NCBI RefSeq assembly: GCF_900104805.1
Contig: NZ_LT629751.1
Location: forward strand, 3,804,501 to 3,868,500
DNA: 64,000 nt
Source: Pseudomonas oryzae
GTDB taxonomy: Bacteria; Pseudomonadota; Gammaproteobacteria; Pseudomonadales; Pseudomonadaceae
Reading direction: 5' to 3'
Shown here: in pieces, positions 40,030 to 49,645 of the stretch
How the letters are laid out: the number at the start of each line of letters is the position of its first letter
Numbering within the stretch: position 1 is the first letter of the stretch
The notes under the pieces: model-generated
Told to the model about the DNA's origin: nothing
The model's database searches: none
What the model saw: only the letters and a program-made list of their open reading frames with translations
Translations under genes and position numbers: made by a program

Positions 40030-41253
40030 TCAGATCACCCCGCGCGCGCGCAGGGCGGCGATGGCGGTGCCGTCCAGGCCCAGGCGCTCGGCCAGAATGG
40101 TTTCGGTGTGCTCGCCGAGCAGCGGCGGCGCGTTGCGGTACTCCACCGGGGTGGCCGACAGGCGCAGCGGGCTGGCCACCCCCGGCGCGCTGCCGGCCAG
40201 CGGATGCGGCAGGTCGACCCGCAGATTGCGGGCCAGCACCTGCGGGTCGCTGAACACCTGGGCCAGGTCGTTGATCGGCCCGCACGGCACGCCGGCCGCC
40301 TCCAGCGCGGCGACCCACTCGGCGGTGGTCTTGAACACCGTGGCCTGGCGGATCAGCGGGATCAGCTCGCCGCGGTGGGCGACCCGCGCACTGTTAGTGA
40401 CGAAGCGCGGATCGTCCGCCCACTCCGGGTGGCCGGCGACCTCGCAGAACTTGCGGAACTGACCGTCGTTGCCGACGGTGAGGATGAAGTCGCCGTCGGC
40501 GGTGGGGAAATCCTGGTACGGCACTATGTTCGGGTGGGCGTTGCCCAGGCGGCGCGGTGGCACGCCGGTGGTCAGGTAGTTGAGCGCCTGGTTGGCCAGG
40601 CAGGCCACCTGCACGTCGAGCAGCGCCAGGTCGATATGCTGGCCTTCGCCGCTGCTGTGCCGGTGGTTGAGCGCGGCGAGCACCGCCACCGTGGCGTGCA
40701 GGCCGGTGAGGATGTCGGTCAGCGCCACGCCGACCTTCACCGGGCCGGCGCCCTCCTCGCCTTCGCTGCGCCCGGTCAGGCTCATCAGCCCGCCGAGGCC
40801 CTGGATCATGAAGTCGTAGCCGGCGCGCTGGGCGTAGGGGCCCTGCTGGCCGAAGCCGGTGATCGAGCAGTAGATCAGCCGCGGGTTGATCGCCTTCAGG
40901 CTCGCATAGTCGAGGCCGTAGGCGGCCAGCCCGCCGACCTTGAAGTTCTCCAGCAGCACGTCCGACTGCGCCGCCAGCTCGCGGATCAGGCGCTGGCCCT
41001 CGGCCTGGGTGAAGTCGACGGTCAGCGAGCGCTTGTTGCGGTTGGCGCACAGGTAGTAGGCCGCCTCGCGGGTGTCGCGGCCCTCGGCGTCCCTGAGGAA
41101 CGGCGGGCCCCAGTGGCGGGTGTCGTCGCCCGAGCCGGGGCGCTCCACCTTGATCACGTCGGCGCCGAGATCGGCGAGCATCTGCCCGGCCCAGGGGCCG
41201 GCCAGCACGCGGGACAGGTCGAGGACGCGGATATTGGCCAGGGCGCCGGACAT
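40030..41253 (-). CDS. CaiB/BaiF CoA-transferase, probably succinyl-CoA:glutarate CoA-transferase
   Basis: Encodes 407 residues of the class III CoA-transferase family: VLDLSRVLAGPWAGQMLADLGADVIKVERP at the N-terminus, then RNKRSLTVDF; the catalytic aspartate should be in the LALLDVQVACLANQAL region. It lies just downstream of gcdH, as in the P. aeruginosa and P. putida glutarate loci, so it probably makes glutaryl-CoA. Substrate is inferred from context. Confidence 0.85.
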   Translation of the reverse strand: MSGALANIRVLDLSRVLAGPWAGQMLADLGADVIKVERPGSGDDTRHWGPPFLRDAEGRDTREAAYYLCANRNKRSLTVDFTQAEGQRLIRELAAQSDVLLENFKVGGLAAYGLDYASLKAINPRLIYCSITGFGQQGPYAQRAGYDFMIQGLGGLMSLTGRSEGEEGAGPVKVGVALTDILTGLHATVAVLAALNHRHSSGEGQHIDLALLDVQVACLANQALNYLTTGVPPRRLGNAHPNIVPYQDFPTADGDFILTVGNDGQFRKFCEVAGHPEWADDPRFVTNSARVAHRGELIPLIRQATVFKTTAEWVAALEAAGVPCGPINDLAQVFSDPQVLARNLRVDLPHPLAGSAPGVASPLRLSATPVEYRNAPPLLGEHTETILAERLGLDGTAIAALRARGVI

Positions 41254-41261
41254 GGAGTCTC

Positions 41262-41355
41262 CGTAGGGTGCGCCACGCGCACCGGATAGCGAAGGATGTT
41301 GCGCGGAGAGCCGTACGCGCCGGGAGTTCCCCCGGTGCGCACGGCGCACCCTACG
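41262..41355. repeat. GTAGGGTG element in the gcdH-CoA transferase gap
   Basis: The ends CGTAGGGTGCG and GCGCACCCTACG are inverted; inner parts hold further short dyads (GCGCACCGG, CCGGTGCGC). It fills almost the whole gap and stops one base before the gcdH stop codon. Confidence 0.75.
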
Positions 41356-41356
41356 C

Positions 41357-42538
41357 TCAGAAGAACGCCTGGATGCCGGTCTGCGCGCGGCCGAGGATCA
41401 GCGCGTGGATGTCGTGGGTGCCCTCGTAGGTGTTGACCACCTCGAGGTTGACCAGATGCCGCGCCACGCCGAACTCGTCGCTGATGCCGTTGCCGCCGAG
41501 CATGTCGCGCGCCAGGCGGGCGATGTCCAGCGCCTTGCCGCAGCTGTTGCGCTTCATGATCGAGGTGATCTCCACCGCCGCGGTGCCCTCGTCCTTCATC
41601 CGGCCCAGGCGCAGGCAGCCCTGCAGGGCCAGGGTGATCTCGGTCTGCATGTCGGCCAGCTTCTTCTGGATCAGCTGGTTGGCGGCCAGCGGGCGGCCGA
41701 ACTGCTGGCGGTCCAGCACGTACTGGCGGGCGGTGTGCCAGCAGGCCTCGGCGGCGCCCAGCGCACCCCAGGCGATGCCGTAGCGCGCCGAGTTCAGGCA
41801 GGTGAACGGACCCTTGAGGCCGCGCACCTCGGGGAGCATGTTCTCTTCCGGCACGAACACGTTGTCCATGACGATCTCGCCGGTGATCGAGGCGCGCAGG
41901 CCGACCTTGCCGTGGATCGCCGGGGCGGACAGGCCCTGCCAGCCCTTCTCCAGCACGAAGCCGCGGATGTCGCCGGCGTCGTCCTTGGCCCAGACCACGA
42001 ACACGTCGGCGATCGGGCTGTTGGTGATCCACATCTTGCTGCCGGTCAGGCGGTAGCCGCCGTCGACCTTCTTGGCGCGGGTGATCATCGAGCCCGGGTC
42101 GGAGCCGTGGTTCGGTTCGGTCAGGCCGAAGCAGCCGATCCACTCGCCGCTGGCCAGCTTGGGCAGGTACTTCTGCTTCTGCGCTTCGCTGCCGAACTCG
42201 TTGATCGGCACCATCACCAGCGAGGACTGCACGCTCATCATCGAGCGGTAGCCGGAGTCGATGCGCTCGACCTCGCGGGCGATCAGGCCGTAGCACACGT
42301 AGTTGAGGCCGCTGCCGCCGTACTCGACCGGGATGGTCGCGCCGAGCAGGCCGGTCTCGCCCATCTCGCGGAAGATCGCCGGATCGGTGTGCTCGTGGCG
42401 GAAGGCTTCCAGCACCCGCGGCGCCAGCTTGTCGGCGGCGAACTTCTGCGCGCTGTCGCGCACCATGCGTTCCTCGTCGGTCAGTTGCTGGTCGAGCAGC
42501 AGCGGGTCTTCCCAGTTGAAGCGGGCGTTGGCAGCCAT
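41357..42538 (-). CDS. gcdH: Glutaryl-CoA dehydrogenase
   Basis: Encodes 393 residues of the acyl-CoA dehydrogenase family. Typical GcdH stretches are present: [30 protein letters not shown] and the C-terminal [21 protein letters not shown] carrying the catalytic glutamate. It oxidises and decarboxylates glutaryl-CoA to crotonyl-CoA with FAD, in lysine and glutarate breakdown. The LysR gene is divergent across a 322-base gap. Confidence 0.94.
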   Translation of the reverse strand: MAANARFNWEDPLLLDQQLTDEERMVRDSAQKFAADKLAPRVLEAFRHEHTDPAIFREMGETGLLGATIPVEYGGSGLNYVCYGLIAREVERIDSGYRSMMSVQSSLVMVPINEFGSEAQKQKYLPKLASGEWIGCFGLTEPNHGSDPGSMITRAKKVDGGYRLTGSKMWITNSPIADVFVVWAKDDAGDIRGFVLEKGWQGLSAPAIHGKVGLRASITGEIVMDNVFVPEENMLPEVRGLKGPFTCLNSARYGIAWGALGAAEACWHTARQYVLDRQQFGRPLAANQLIQKKLADMQTEITLALQGCLRLGRMKDEGTAAVEITSIMKRNSCGKALDIARLARDMLGGNGISDEFGVARHLVNLEVVNTYEGTHDIHALILGRAQTGIQAFF

Positions 42539-42578
42539 GGGTGCAATCCTCGAATGTTGTTGTGGCGCGCCAGCTCCG

Positions 42579-42720
42579 TACGAAAAGTGCCTGCGCTCGG
42601 TCATGCTGCGTTGAAAAGCGGCTCGGAATGCTCATTTACGACCAGTAAACTCCGCTTCCTCGCCGCTTTTCGCGGGGCCGCCTAGGCCTTGCCTGACCTT
42701 CGCTCGGCTGACTTTTCGTA
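42579..42720. repeat. Imperfect palindromic element, ~140 bases, upstream of gcdH
   Basis: TACGAAAAGT (42579-42588) and its exact complement ACTTTTCGTA (42711-42720) bound the element; the inside is only partly self-complementary (GAAAAGCGGC, GCCGCTTTTC). It takes up most of the gcdH-LysR gap, leaving 40 bases before gcdH and 140 before the LysR gene. It resembles repetitive intergenic sequence I recall from other Pseudomonas genomes. Confidence 0.6.
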
Positions 42721-42860
42721 CAGGCTGTAGGGCGATGTCCTGATCCTAGGCGCCCACCGGGCACCCGGCAACCGAGGAATTCGCACGCTGTTGTGCTGTT
42801 CGCTCACTCCGAAACTGCTGTAGAGTCAGTTCCAACGCCCAGCCAGTGAGCCTGCCGCAC

Positions 42861-43769
42861 ATGCGTCGCAAGATCCCCAGCACCGCCGCGCTGGTCGCCT
42901 TCGAGTCGGCGGCGCGCCACCAGAGCTTCACCAAGGCCGCCGAGGAGCTGGCGCTGACCCAGAGCGCGGTGTGCCGGCAGATCGCCGCACTGGAGGCGTT
43001 CCTCGGCGTCGAGCTGTTCCGCCGCACCCGCCGCGGCGTGCGCCTGACCGAGGAGGGCCTGTCCTACGGCCGGCGCATCGCCGCCCAGCTCGACGCGGTG
43101 GAGCGCGACACCCTGGCGGTGATGGGCCAGCAGGGCAGCACCAGCCTGGAGCTGGCGGTGGTGCCGACCTTCGCCACCCAGTGGCTGCTGCCGCGCCTCA
43201 AGGACTTCCAGCGTCTGCACCCCGAGGTCACCGTCAACCTGACCAACCGCACCCGGCCGTTCCTGTTCGCCGACACCGAGTTCGACGCCGCGCTGTACTT
43301 CGGCGACGCCGACTGGCCGGGCACCGCCGCCGACTTCCTGATGCGCGAGAACCCGGTGCCGGTGTGCAGCCCCGAGCTGGTCGCTCCGCACACCAGCCTG
43401 GATGCCCGGGCGATCGCCGCCCTGCCGCTGTTGCAGCAGAGCACCCGGCCCTACGCCTGGCGCCAGTGGTTCGGCTCGCTCGGCCTGCAGATCGAGGGCG
43501 ACCTGCGCGGGCCGCGCTACGAGCTGTTCTCCATGCTCGCCCAGGCCGCCATGCACGGCATGGGCGTGGCGCTGATCCCGCCGCTGCTGATCCAGCGCGA
43601 GCTGGCCGAGGGCCGGCTGATCGTGCCGCTCGAGCACGCCTACCTGAGCGACAAGGCCTACTACCTGATCGTCCCCGAGCGAAAGGTCGAGTCGGCGGCG
43701 CTGCGCGCCTTCCGCGACTGGCTGCTCGCGCAGGCGCAGGCCTACCGCCGTGAACACGGCCTGGAGTGA
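42861..43769 (+). CDS. gcdR: LysR-family regulator, GcdR-like
   Basis: Encodes 302 residues starting MRRKIPSTAALVAFESAAR. Winged-helix HTH: SFTKAAEELALTQSAVCRQIAALE. It is divergent from gcdH, which fits GcdR, the glutarate-responsive activator of gcdH and the CoA-transferase gene in Pseudomonas. Unusually, the sensor kinase gene begins two bases after its stop. Confidence 0.85.
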   Translation: MRRKIPSTAALVAFESAARHQSFTKAAEELALTQSAVCRQIAALEAFLGVELFRRTRRGVRLTEEGLSYGRRIAAQLDAVERDTLAVMGQQGSTSLELAVVPTFATQWLLPRLKDFQRLHPEVTVNLTNRTRPFLFADTEFDAALYFGDADWPGTAADFLMRENPVPVCSPELVAPHTSLDARAIAALPLLQQSTRPYAWRQWFGSLGLQIEGDLRGPRYELFSMLAQAAMHGMGVALIPPLLIQRELAEGRLIVPLEHAYLSDKAYYLIVPERKVESAALRAFRDWLLAQAQAYRREHGLE

Positions 43770-43771
43770 AG

Positions 43772-45553
43772 ATGCCTAGCCTGTCCTCGCGCCAGCGCGT
43801 CGTCCTCGTCCTGCTGCTGATCCTCGCCGGCCTGGGCGTCAGCGTCTGGCTGGCCGGGCGCGCCGCGGAAAGCCGCCAGTGGCACGCGCGCAGCGTCGAG
43901 GCGCGCGGCCAGCTGGAGCTGTACGCGCAGTCGCTGCGCATCCTGGTCGAGCGTTACCGCGCCGTGCCGGCGATCGTCGCCCACGACAGTGAGGTGCTCG
44001 CCACCCTGCGCGCCGGCGCCGATGCCGAGCGCCGCCAGCAGCTCAACCGGCGCCTGCAGCGCCTCAACGCCGAGGCCGGCTCGGCGATGCTCTACGTCCT
44101 CGACGCCCGCGGCGAGACCATCGCCGCCAGCAACTGGGACGAGCCGACCAGCTTCGTCGGCAACAACTACGCCTTCCGCCCCTACTTCCAGGACGCCCTG
44201 CGCCACGGCAGCGGCCGCTACTTCGCGGTCGGCGTGACCACCGGGGTGCCCGGCTACTTCCTCTCCTGGCTGGTGCGCGACGACGACGGCACGCCGCACG
44301 GCGTGGTGGTTCTCAAGCTGGAGATGGAGGAGCTGCAGCGCGGCTGGGTCGGCCAGCCGGGCACCCTGCTGGTCACCGACCGTCACGGCGTGGTGATCCT
44401 CGCCAATCGCCCGCACTGGCGCTTCCGCCACCTGCAGGGCGATGCCGCCGCGCCAGCGCTGCAGCCGGCGGACGCCCGCAAGTACGCCGGCGAGCACCTG
44501 CAGCCGCTGTTCCTGCAGCCGCTGCGGCGCTTCGACGAGCAGGCCGGGTTGCAGCGCGTCGACGGCCCGGACGGCCGCCGCGACTACCTGTGGCTGCGTC
44601 ACGCGCTGGTCGAGGACGACTGGACCCTGCACCTGCTGCACGAGGCCGGCGCGGCGGACGCCGCGGTGCGCAGCGCCGGCCTGGCCGCCGGCGGCGCCTG
44701 GCTGGCGCTGGCCTTCCTGCTGCTGTTCCTCGTCCAGCGCCACAACAACCGGCGCCTGCGCCAGCGCTCGCGCGCCGAGCTGGAGCGCCTGGTCGAGGCG
44801 CGCACCGCCGAGCTGCGCCAGGCCCAGGACGAGCTGGTGCAAGCGGCGAAGATGGCCGCGCTGGGGCAGATGTCCGCCGCCATGGCCCACGAGATCAACC
44901 AGCCGCTGACCGCCATGCGCATGCAGCTCGGCAGCCTCGGCCTGCTGCTGGCGCGCAACGACGCGCAGGCCGTGCAGACCTGTCTGGCGCGCATCGACGG
45001 CCTGCTGACCCGCATGGCCGCGCTCACCGGCCACCTGAAGACCTTCGCCCGCAACAGCCCCGGCGGCCTGCGCGAGCGCCTGCAGCCGGACAGCGTGGTC
45101 GACCACGCCCTGCTGCTGCTCGAGCCGCGCATCCGCCAGGACGGCGTGCTGGTGCTGCGCCAGCGCAATGCCGAGGCCTGGGTCGAGGGCGACGCCATCC
45201 GTCTCGAGCAGGTGCTGGTCAACCTGCTGCACAATGCCCTCGACGCCATGGTGGACAAGGACGTGCGCGAGCTGCGCATCGACCTGCGCCGCGACGGCGC
45301 CGACTGGCTGCTGAGCGTGGCCGACAGCGGCGGCGGAATCCCGGCCGAGGCGCTGGCGCGGGTGTTCGAGCCGTTCTTCACCACCAAGCCGGTGGGCGAT
45401 GGCCTGGGCCTCGGCCTTGCCGTGTCCTACGGCATCGTCCGCGAGCTGGGCGGCCAGCTCGAAGCGCGCAACGCTGGCGACGGCGCGCTGTTCAGCCTGC
45501 GCCTGCCGGCCGTGGCGGCGCCGGGTACACTGCCGGCAGCGCAGCAGGAGTGA
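43772..45553 (+). CDS. DctB-like sensor histidine kinase
   Basis: Encodes 593 residues. TM1 (residues ~9-28) and TM2 (~307-328) bound a large periplasmic double-Cache-like sensor domain resembling C4-dicarboxylate sensors. A coiled coil leads to the HisKA domain with phospho-acceptor His373 (AMAHEINQPLTAMR), then the ATPase domain with NLLHNALDAM, ADSGGGIP and GLGLGLAVSYGIV. It is between a GcdR-like gene (two bases upstream) and its response regulator (two bases downstream). The ligand is probably a dicarboxylate; identity is inferred. Confidence 0.9.
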   Translation: MPSLSSRQRVVLVLLLILAGLGVSVWLAGRAAESRQWHARSVEARGQLELYAQSLRILVERYRAVPAIVAHDSEVLATLRAGADAERRQQLNRRLQRLNAEAGSAMLYVLDARGETIAASNWDEPTSFVGNNYAFRPYFQDALRHGSGRYFAVGVTTGVPGYFLSWLVRDDDGTPHGVVVLKLEMEELQRGWVGQPGTLLVTDRHGVVILANRPHWRFRHLQGDAAAPALQPADARKYAGEHLQPLFLQPLRRFDEQAGLQRVDGPDGRRDYLWLRHALVEDDWTLHLLHEAGAADAAVRSAGLAAGGAWLALAFLLLFLVQRHNNRRLRQRSRAELERLVEARTAELRQAQDELVQAAKMAALGQMSAAMAHEINQPLTAMRMQLGSLGLLLARNDAQAVQTCLARIDGLLTRMAALTGHLKTFARNSPGGLRERLQPDSVVDHALLLLEPRIRQDGVLVLRQRNAEAWVEGDAIRLEQVLVNLLHNALDAMVDKDVRELRIDLRRDGADWLLSVADSGGGIPAEALARVFEPFFTTKPVGDGLGLGLAVSYGIVRELGGQLEARNAGDGALFSLRLPAVAAPGTLPAAQQE

Positions 45554-45555
45554 AC

Positions 45556-46890
45556 ATGCAACCGATCATCTTCATCGACGACGAGGCGCCGATCCGCGAG
45601 GCGGTGCAGCAGTGGCTGGAGCTGTCCGGGCTCAGCGTGCGCACCTGCGCGCGCGCCGAGGAGGCGCTGGCGCTGCTCGACGCCGACTTCCCCGGCGTGG
45701 TGGTCAGCGACGTGCGCATGCCCGGCATCGACGGCCTGGCGCTGCTGGCGAAGCTGCAGGCGCTCGATCCCGAGCTGCCGGTGATCATGGTCACCGGCCA
45801 CGGCGACGTGCCCATGGCGGTGGCCGCCATGCAGCAGGGTGCCTACGACTTCATCGAGAAGCCCTTCACCCCCGAGCGCCTGCTCGCCAGCCTGCAGCGG
45901 GCCCTCGACAAGCGCCGGCTGGTCGGCGAGAACCGCGCCCTGCGCCGCCAGGTCAGCGAGCGCGGGCGCATCGAGGGCCAGTTGCTCGGCGTGTCGCCGG
46001 CGATGGTCGAGCTGCGCCGGCAGATCCTCGAACTGGCGCCCACCGCGGTCAACGTGCTGATCCGCGGCGAGACCGGCAGCGGCAAGGAACGGGTGGCGCG
46101 CTGCCTGCACGACTTCGGCCCGCGCGCGAAGCAGGCCTTCGTCGCCCTCAACTGCGCGGCGATCCCCGAGGCGCTGTTCGAGAGCGAGCTGTTCGGCCAC
46201 GAGAGCGGCGCCTTCACCGGCGCCCAGGGCAAGCGCATCGGCCGCATCGAGCACGCCGACGGCGGCAGCCTGTTCCTCGACGAGGTGGAGAGCCTGCCGC
46301 TGGCCCAGCAGGCCAAGCTGCTGCGCGTGCTGCAGGAGAAGAGCCTGGAGCGCCTCGGCTCCAACCGCAGCATCGCCGTCGACCTGCGGGTGATCGGCGC
46401 GGTCAAGCCCGACCTCGCCGCCGAGGTGCGCGCCGGGCGCTTCCGCGAGGACCTCTACTACCGCCTCAACGTCGCCGAACTGCAGATCCCGCCGCTGCGC
46501 CAGCGGCGCGAGGACATCCCCCTCTTGTTCGAGCACTTCGCCCGCGAGGCCGCTGCCCGCCACGGCCGCGAGCCGCGCCCGCTGTCCGCCGCCGATCTGG
46601 CGCGCCTGCTGACCCACGACTGGCCGGGCAACGTGCGCGAACTGGCCAATGCCGCCGAACGCCACGTCCTCGGCCTCGGCCGCGCCCCGGCGACCCCTGC
46701 CGCCGGCCCGTCGCTGGCCGAACAGCTCGACGCCTTCGAGGCCCAGTGCCTGCGCCAGGCCCTGCAGCAGTGCCGCGGCAACATCGTCGAGGTGATGGCC
46801 CTGCTGCAGCTGCCGCGGAGGACGCTGAACGAGAAGATGCAGCGGCATGGGATCAGTCGGGGGGAGTTCGTCAGGGATAGTGAAAACTGA
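45556..46890 (+). CDS. DctD-like sigma-54-dependent response regulator
   Basis: Encodes 444 residues in the NtrC order. The receiver domain has phospho-acceptor Asp52 (VVVSDVRMPG) and Lys in FIEKPF. The AAA+ domain has Walker A GETGSGKE and GAFTGA at residues 218-223, the sigma-54 contact loop. A C-terminal Fis-type helix-turn-helix follows (LQLPRRTLNEKMQRHG). It therefore activates sigma-54 promoters, and a near-consensus one lies at 48427 before the TRAP genes. Confidence 0.94.
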   Translation: MQPIIFIDDEAPIREAVQQWLELSGLSVRTCARAEEALALLDADFPGVVVSDVRMPGIDGLALLAKLQALDPELPVIMVTGHGDVPMAVAAMQQGAYDFIEKPFTPERLLASLQRALDKRRLVGENRALRRQVSERGRIEGQLLGVSPAMVELRRQILELAPTAVNVLIRGETGSGKERVARCLHDFGPRAKQAFVALNCAAIPEALFESELFGHESGAFTGAQGKRIGRIEHADGGSLFLDEVESLPLAQQAKLLRVLQEKSLERLGSNRSIAVDLRVIGAVKPDLAAEVRAGRFREDLYYRLNVAELQIPPLRQRREDIPLLFEHFAREAAARHGREPRPLSAADLARLLTHDWPGNVRELANAAERHVLGLGRAPATPAAGPSLAEQLDAFEAQCLRQALQQCRGNIVEVMALLQLPRRTLNEKMQRHGISRGEFVRDSEN

Positions 46891-47073
46891 ACGAAGCGCC
46901 CGATAGCACCTATGGGGGTTTGCCGGCAAGCGAGCTAACCCTTCACGAGCCTGGGTGGCATCCCGGAGCCTTCCAGCGGAACTCCCGAGGTTCATGATTG
47001 GGTGAGGGTGCCCTGGGCCAGCTCCGCTGGGTGACTCACCGGTCCGTGATCGATACTCCCACCAGGTTGCGCC

Positions 47074-48195
47074 TCAGCTTTCCGTATCGACGTACTTCGC
47101 CATGATCGCCCGGACATCTTCGGTTCGCGCGAGCAGGGCCTGTACGCACGTGCGGTCGAGCTTGCCTTGTTCGACCAGGCTGCGCAGTTCGCCAAAGGCA
47201 TCCTCCACGGGCCACTCCGGCTTGTAGGGCCGCTTGGCTGTCAGGGCGTCGAAGATGTCCGCGACGGCCACGATGCGCGCCTCAAGGGCGATCTGCTCGC
47301 CACGCAGGCCGCGCGGATAGCCCGAGCCGTCGAGCATTTCGTGATGGCAGAGCACGATGTTGCGCAGTAGCCGCGAGTCCGGGAGGGCGTTCAGGCCGTT
47401 CTTGCCCATCATGCGCTCGATGATCTCCATGCCCTTCTGCACATGGGTTTCCATGATCGCGCGCTCGCTGTCATCCAGCTTGCCGGGCTTCTGCAGAACC
47501 CGGTCGGGGATGCCGATCTTGCCGATGTCGTGCAGCGGGGCGAAGAGGTAGACGTTCTCGACGAACTCGTCGTCCAGTCCGTAGCGTGGAGCGACTTCCT
47601 GGGCGATCAGGCGGGAGAAGCGGGCCATGCGCTCCAGATGGGCGCCTGTTTCGAAGTCGCGGAACTTGGTGAGCTGGCTGGCGACCCGAGCGCTCTCGAT
47701 GGTCATCTTCACCGCGGAGATTTCATTGCTGATCGACATGCCGATCAGGCTGGAGTACAGCGCCAGATCACGCTGCACCGGCGCCGTGAAGGCGGCAGGC
47801 TGCAGGGCGTCGAAGAACACGAAGCCGAGAAGCCCATTGGCATCGTAGATCGGCACGGTGAACGACGAATGATAGCCCTGCTCGCGGAGCCATTGTGAAT
47901 GGGCCGTATTGGAGTCGAGGATCGTGGAAAGCTCGTCGAGCACCCGGAAGTCGCCGGTCTGCGCCAGCTCCTGGAGGGAGCGACTGGCGGAGAGGCGATA
48001 TTCGTAGCCGCTGATAGTGTGGCCGCTGCGCGTGCTGTTGATGAAGGTCCTGAGGGTGTCCTCGCCGGCGTCGTACAGCGCGCAGGCGATGCGGTCCACA
48101 CAGGGCACGCTGGCGAGCAGTCGGCTGTGCAGGGTCGCCAGGCGCGTGGTGAGCGTTTCGGAGTTTTCTACCAGCTTGCGGACCGGGCTGTTCAT
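47074..48195 (-). CDS. GAF and HD-GYP c-di-GMP phosphodiesterase
   Basis: Encodes 373 residues from the ATG at 48195. A GAF-like sensor domain (residues ~10-160) is followed by an HD-GYP domain with FETGAHLERM, LHDIGKIGIPD (HD at 222-223), CHHEMLDGSGYP (GYP at 292-294) and ADIFDALTAKRPYKP. All expected catalytic residues are visible, so it should hydrolyse c-di-GMP. It has no membrane segment or receiver domain. It lies opposite the two-component and TRAP genes, with no clear operon partner. Confidence 0.9.
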   Translation of the reverse strand: MNSPVRKLVENSETLTTRLATLHSRLLASVPCVDRIACALYDAGEDTLRTFINSTRSGHTISGYEYRLSASRSLQELAQTGDFRVLDELSTILDSNTAHSQWLREQGYHSSFTVPIYDANGLLGFVFFDALQPAAFTAPVQRDLALYSSLIGMSISNEISAVKMTIESARVASQLTKFRDFETGAHLERMARFSRLIAQEVAPRYGLDDEFVENVYLFAPLHDIGKIGIPDRVLQKPGKLDDSERAIMETHVQKGMEIIERMMGKNGLNALPDSRLLRNIVLCHHEMLDGSGYPRGLRGEQIALEARIVAVADIFDALTAKRPYKPEWPVEDAFGELRSLVEQGKLDRTCVQALLARTEDVRAIMAKYVDTES

Positions 48196-48426
48196 GGGGG
48201 ATGGGAACCGTCGGCGATGTGCTCTTTGGCCGGCATCTTTCCACGATGCCGCGGCTGATGCCATCCGTCATCGCGTTGGTCGCGCGCCAGCCTCCATGGC
48301 TGCTGCCGGCCTGTGCGGCGAGCATCGGCGGACTCTTGCTCGCGAGGGTATCGGCATCGGCAAGAATCCGCCTATTCATTCCCCCCGTCTAGTCAGACAG
48401 CCCCATTCCAGAGCCATCCGCCCATC

Positions 48427-48442
48427 TGGCACGCCGCCTGCT
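48427..48442 (+). promoter_or_regulatory. Sigma-54 promoter of the TRAP transporter operon
   Basis: TGGCACGCCGCCTGCT matches TGGCACG-N4-TTGCW at every fixed position but one. It lies 80 bases before the SBP start. A sigma-54 activator is encoded 1.6 kb upstream on the same strand. The region upstream to 48196, between the HD-GYP gene and this promoter, contains no other gene and is where activator sites would be sought. Confidence 0.78.
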
Positions 48443-48522
48443 AAGTGAGCTCACCCGGCCGGAGCGCCCCTCGCCCGTCCGGACGAATCCAAGAACAAGC
48501 ACAACAAAGACGGAGAAACGCC

Positions 48523-49479
48523 ATGACCCTGAGCAAACGCCTCGGCCTGTTCGCCGCTGCCGCCGCCCTGACTGCCAGCACCGCCAGCTTCGCCGCGCCG
48601 ACCTTCATCAACGTCCTCACCGGCGGCACCAGCGGGGTGTACTACCCGGTGGGCGTGGCGCTGTCGCAGGTGTACAGCACCGGCATCGACGGCTCGAAGA
48701 CCTCGGTGCAGGCGACCAAGGCCTCGGTTGAGAACCTCAACCTGCTGCAGGCCGGCCGCGGCGAGCTGGGCTTCTCGCTGGCCGACTCGGTGGACGACGC
48801 CTGGAAGGGCGTCGCGGACGCCGGCTTCAAGGAGCCGCTGACCCGCCTGCGCGCCATCGCCGGCACCTACCCGAACTACATCCAGATCGTCGCCAGCGCC
48901 GAATCGGGGATCAAGACCCTGGCGGACCTCAAGGGCAAGCGCATCTCGGTCGGTGCCGCCAAGTCCGGCACCGAGCTGAACGCGCGGGCCATCTTCAAGG
49001 CCGCCGGGCTGTCCTACGAGGACATGGGCAAGGTCGAGTTCCTGCCCTTCGCCGAGTCGGTGGAGCTGATCAAGAACCGCCAGCTGGACGCCACCCTGCA
49101 GTCCTCGGGCCTCGGCATGGCGGCGATCCGCGACCTGTCGTCGGTGATGCCGCTGAACTTCATCGGTGTGCCGGCGGAGGTGGTGGCGAAGATCGGCAGC
49201 CCGGCCTATCAGGCCAGGATGATTCCGGCCGGCACCTACGACGGGCAGAGCGAGGACGTGCCGACCGTGGCGATCACCAACATCCTGGTCACCCATGAGA
49301 AGGTCTCCGACGAGGTGGCCTACCAGATGACCAAGCTGATGTTCGACAACCTCGGCCGTCTGGCCTCCTCGCACTCGGCGGCCAAGGACATCCAGCTGCA
49401 GACCGCCACCGAGAACCTGCCGATCCCGCTGCACCCGGGCGCCGAGCGCTTCTACAAGGAAGTCGGCGTGCTCAAGTAA
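48523..49479 (+). CDS. TAXI-family TRAP substrate-binding protein
   Basis: Encodes 318 residues with a cleavable signal peptide (residues 1-24). TAXI features: INVLTGGTSGVYYPVG at the N-terminus, VQATKASVENLNLLQAGRGELGF, and GKRISVGAAKSGTELNARAI. It captures the ligand in the periplasm for the fused TRAP permease encoded next. The ligand is not determinable; an organic acid is likely, and glutarate or another dicarboxylate is suggested by the neighbourhood. Confidence 0.92.
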   Translation: MTLSKRLGLFAAAAALTASTASFAAPTFINVLTGGTSGVYYPVGVALSQVYSTGIDGSKTSVQATKASVENLNLLQAGRGELGFSLADSVDDAWKGVADAGFKEPLTRLRAIAGTYPNYIQIVASAESGIKTLADLKGKRISVGAAKSGTELNARAIFKAAGLSYEDMGKVEFLPFAESVELIKNRQLDATLQSSGLGMAAIRDLSSVMPLNFIGVPAEVVAKIGSPAYQARMIPAGTYDGQSEDVPTVAITNILVTHEKVSDEVAYQMTKLMFDNLGRLASSHSAAKDIQLQTATENLPIPLHPGAERFYKEVGVLK

Positions 49480-49494
49480 GACGCCGAGCCGGTC

Positions 49495-49550
49495 GGGGCG
49501 CCGCCTGCGGCGCTCCGACGGTGCATGGCCGCGGACGCTGCGCCGCGGCC
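49495..49550 (+). terminator. Two consecutive hairpins between SBP and permease genes
   Basis: A ~10-bp stem around GGGCGCCGC/GCGGCGCTC (49495-49516) is followed by an exact GGCCGCGG/CCGCGGCC pair (49527-49550). No T-run follows. They probably stabilise the SBP mRNA or attenuate read-through, so the binding protein exceeds the permease. Confidence 0.4.
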
Positions 49551-49645
49551 TGCCCACAGAGGTGCCAGCAAAGCCAGCGTGCACGCGCACGGCAGGTTTT
49601 GTTGGCGGCTCTCGTCCCTTCCGATTTCCCGCTCCGAGGTATCCC

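Noticed and set aside
46891-47073. Possible small gene between the response regulator and the HD-GYP gene
   Set aside because: No start with ribosome site and no conserved-looking frame; treated as intergenic.
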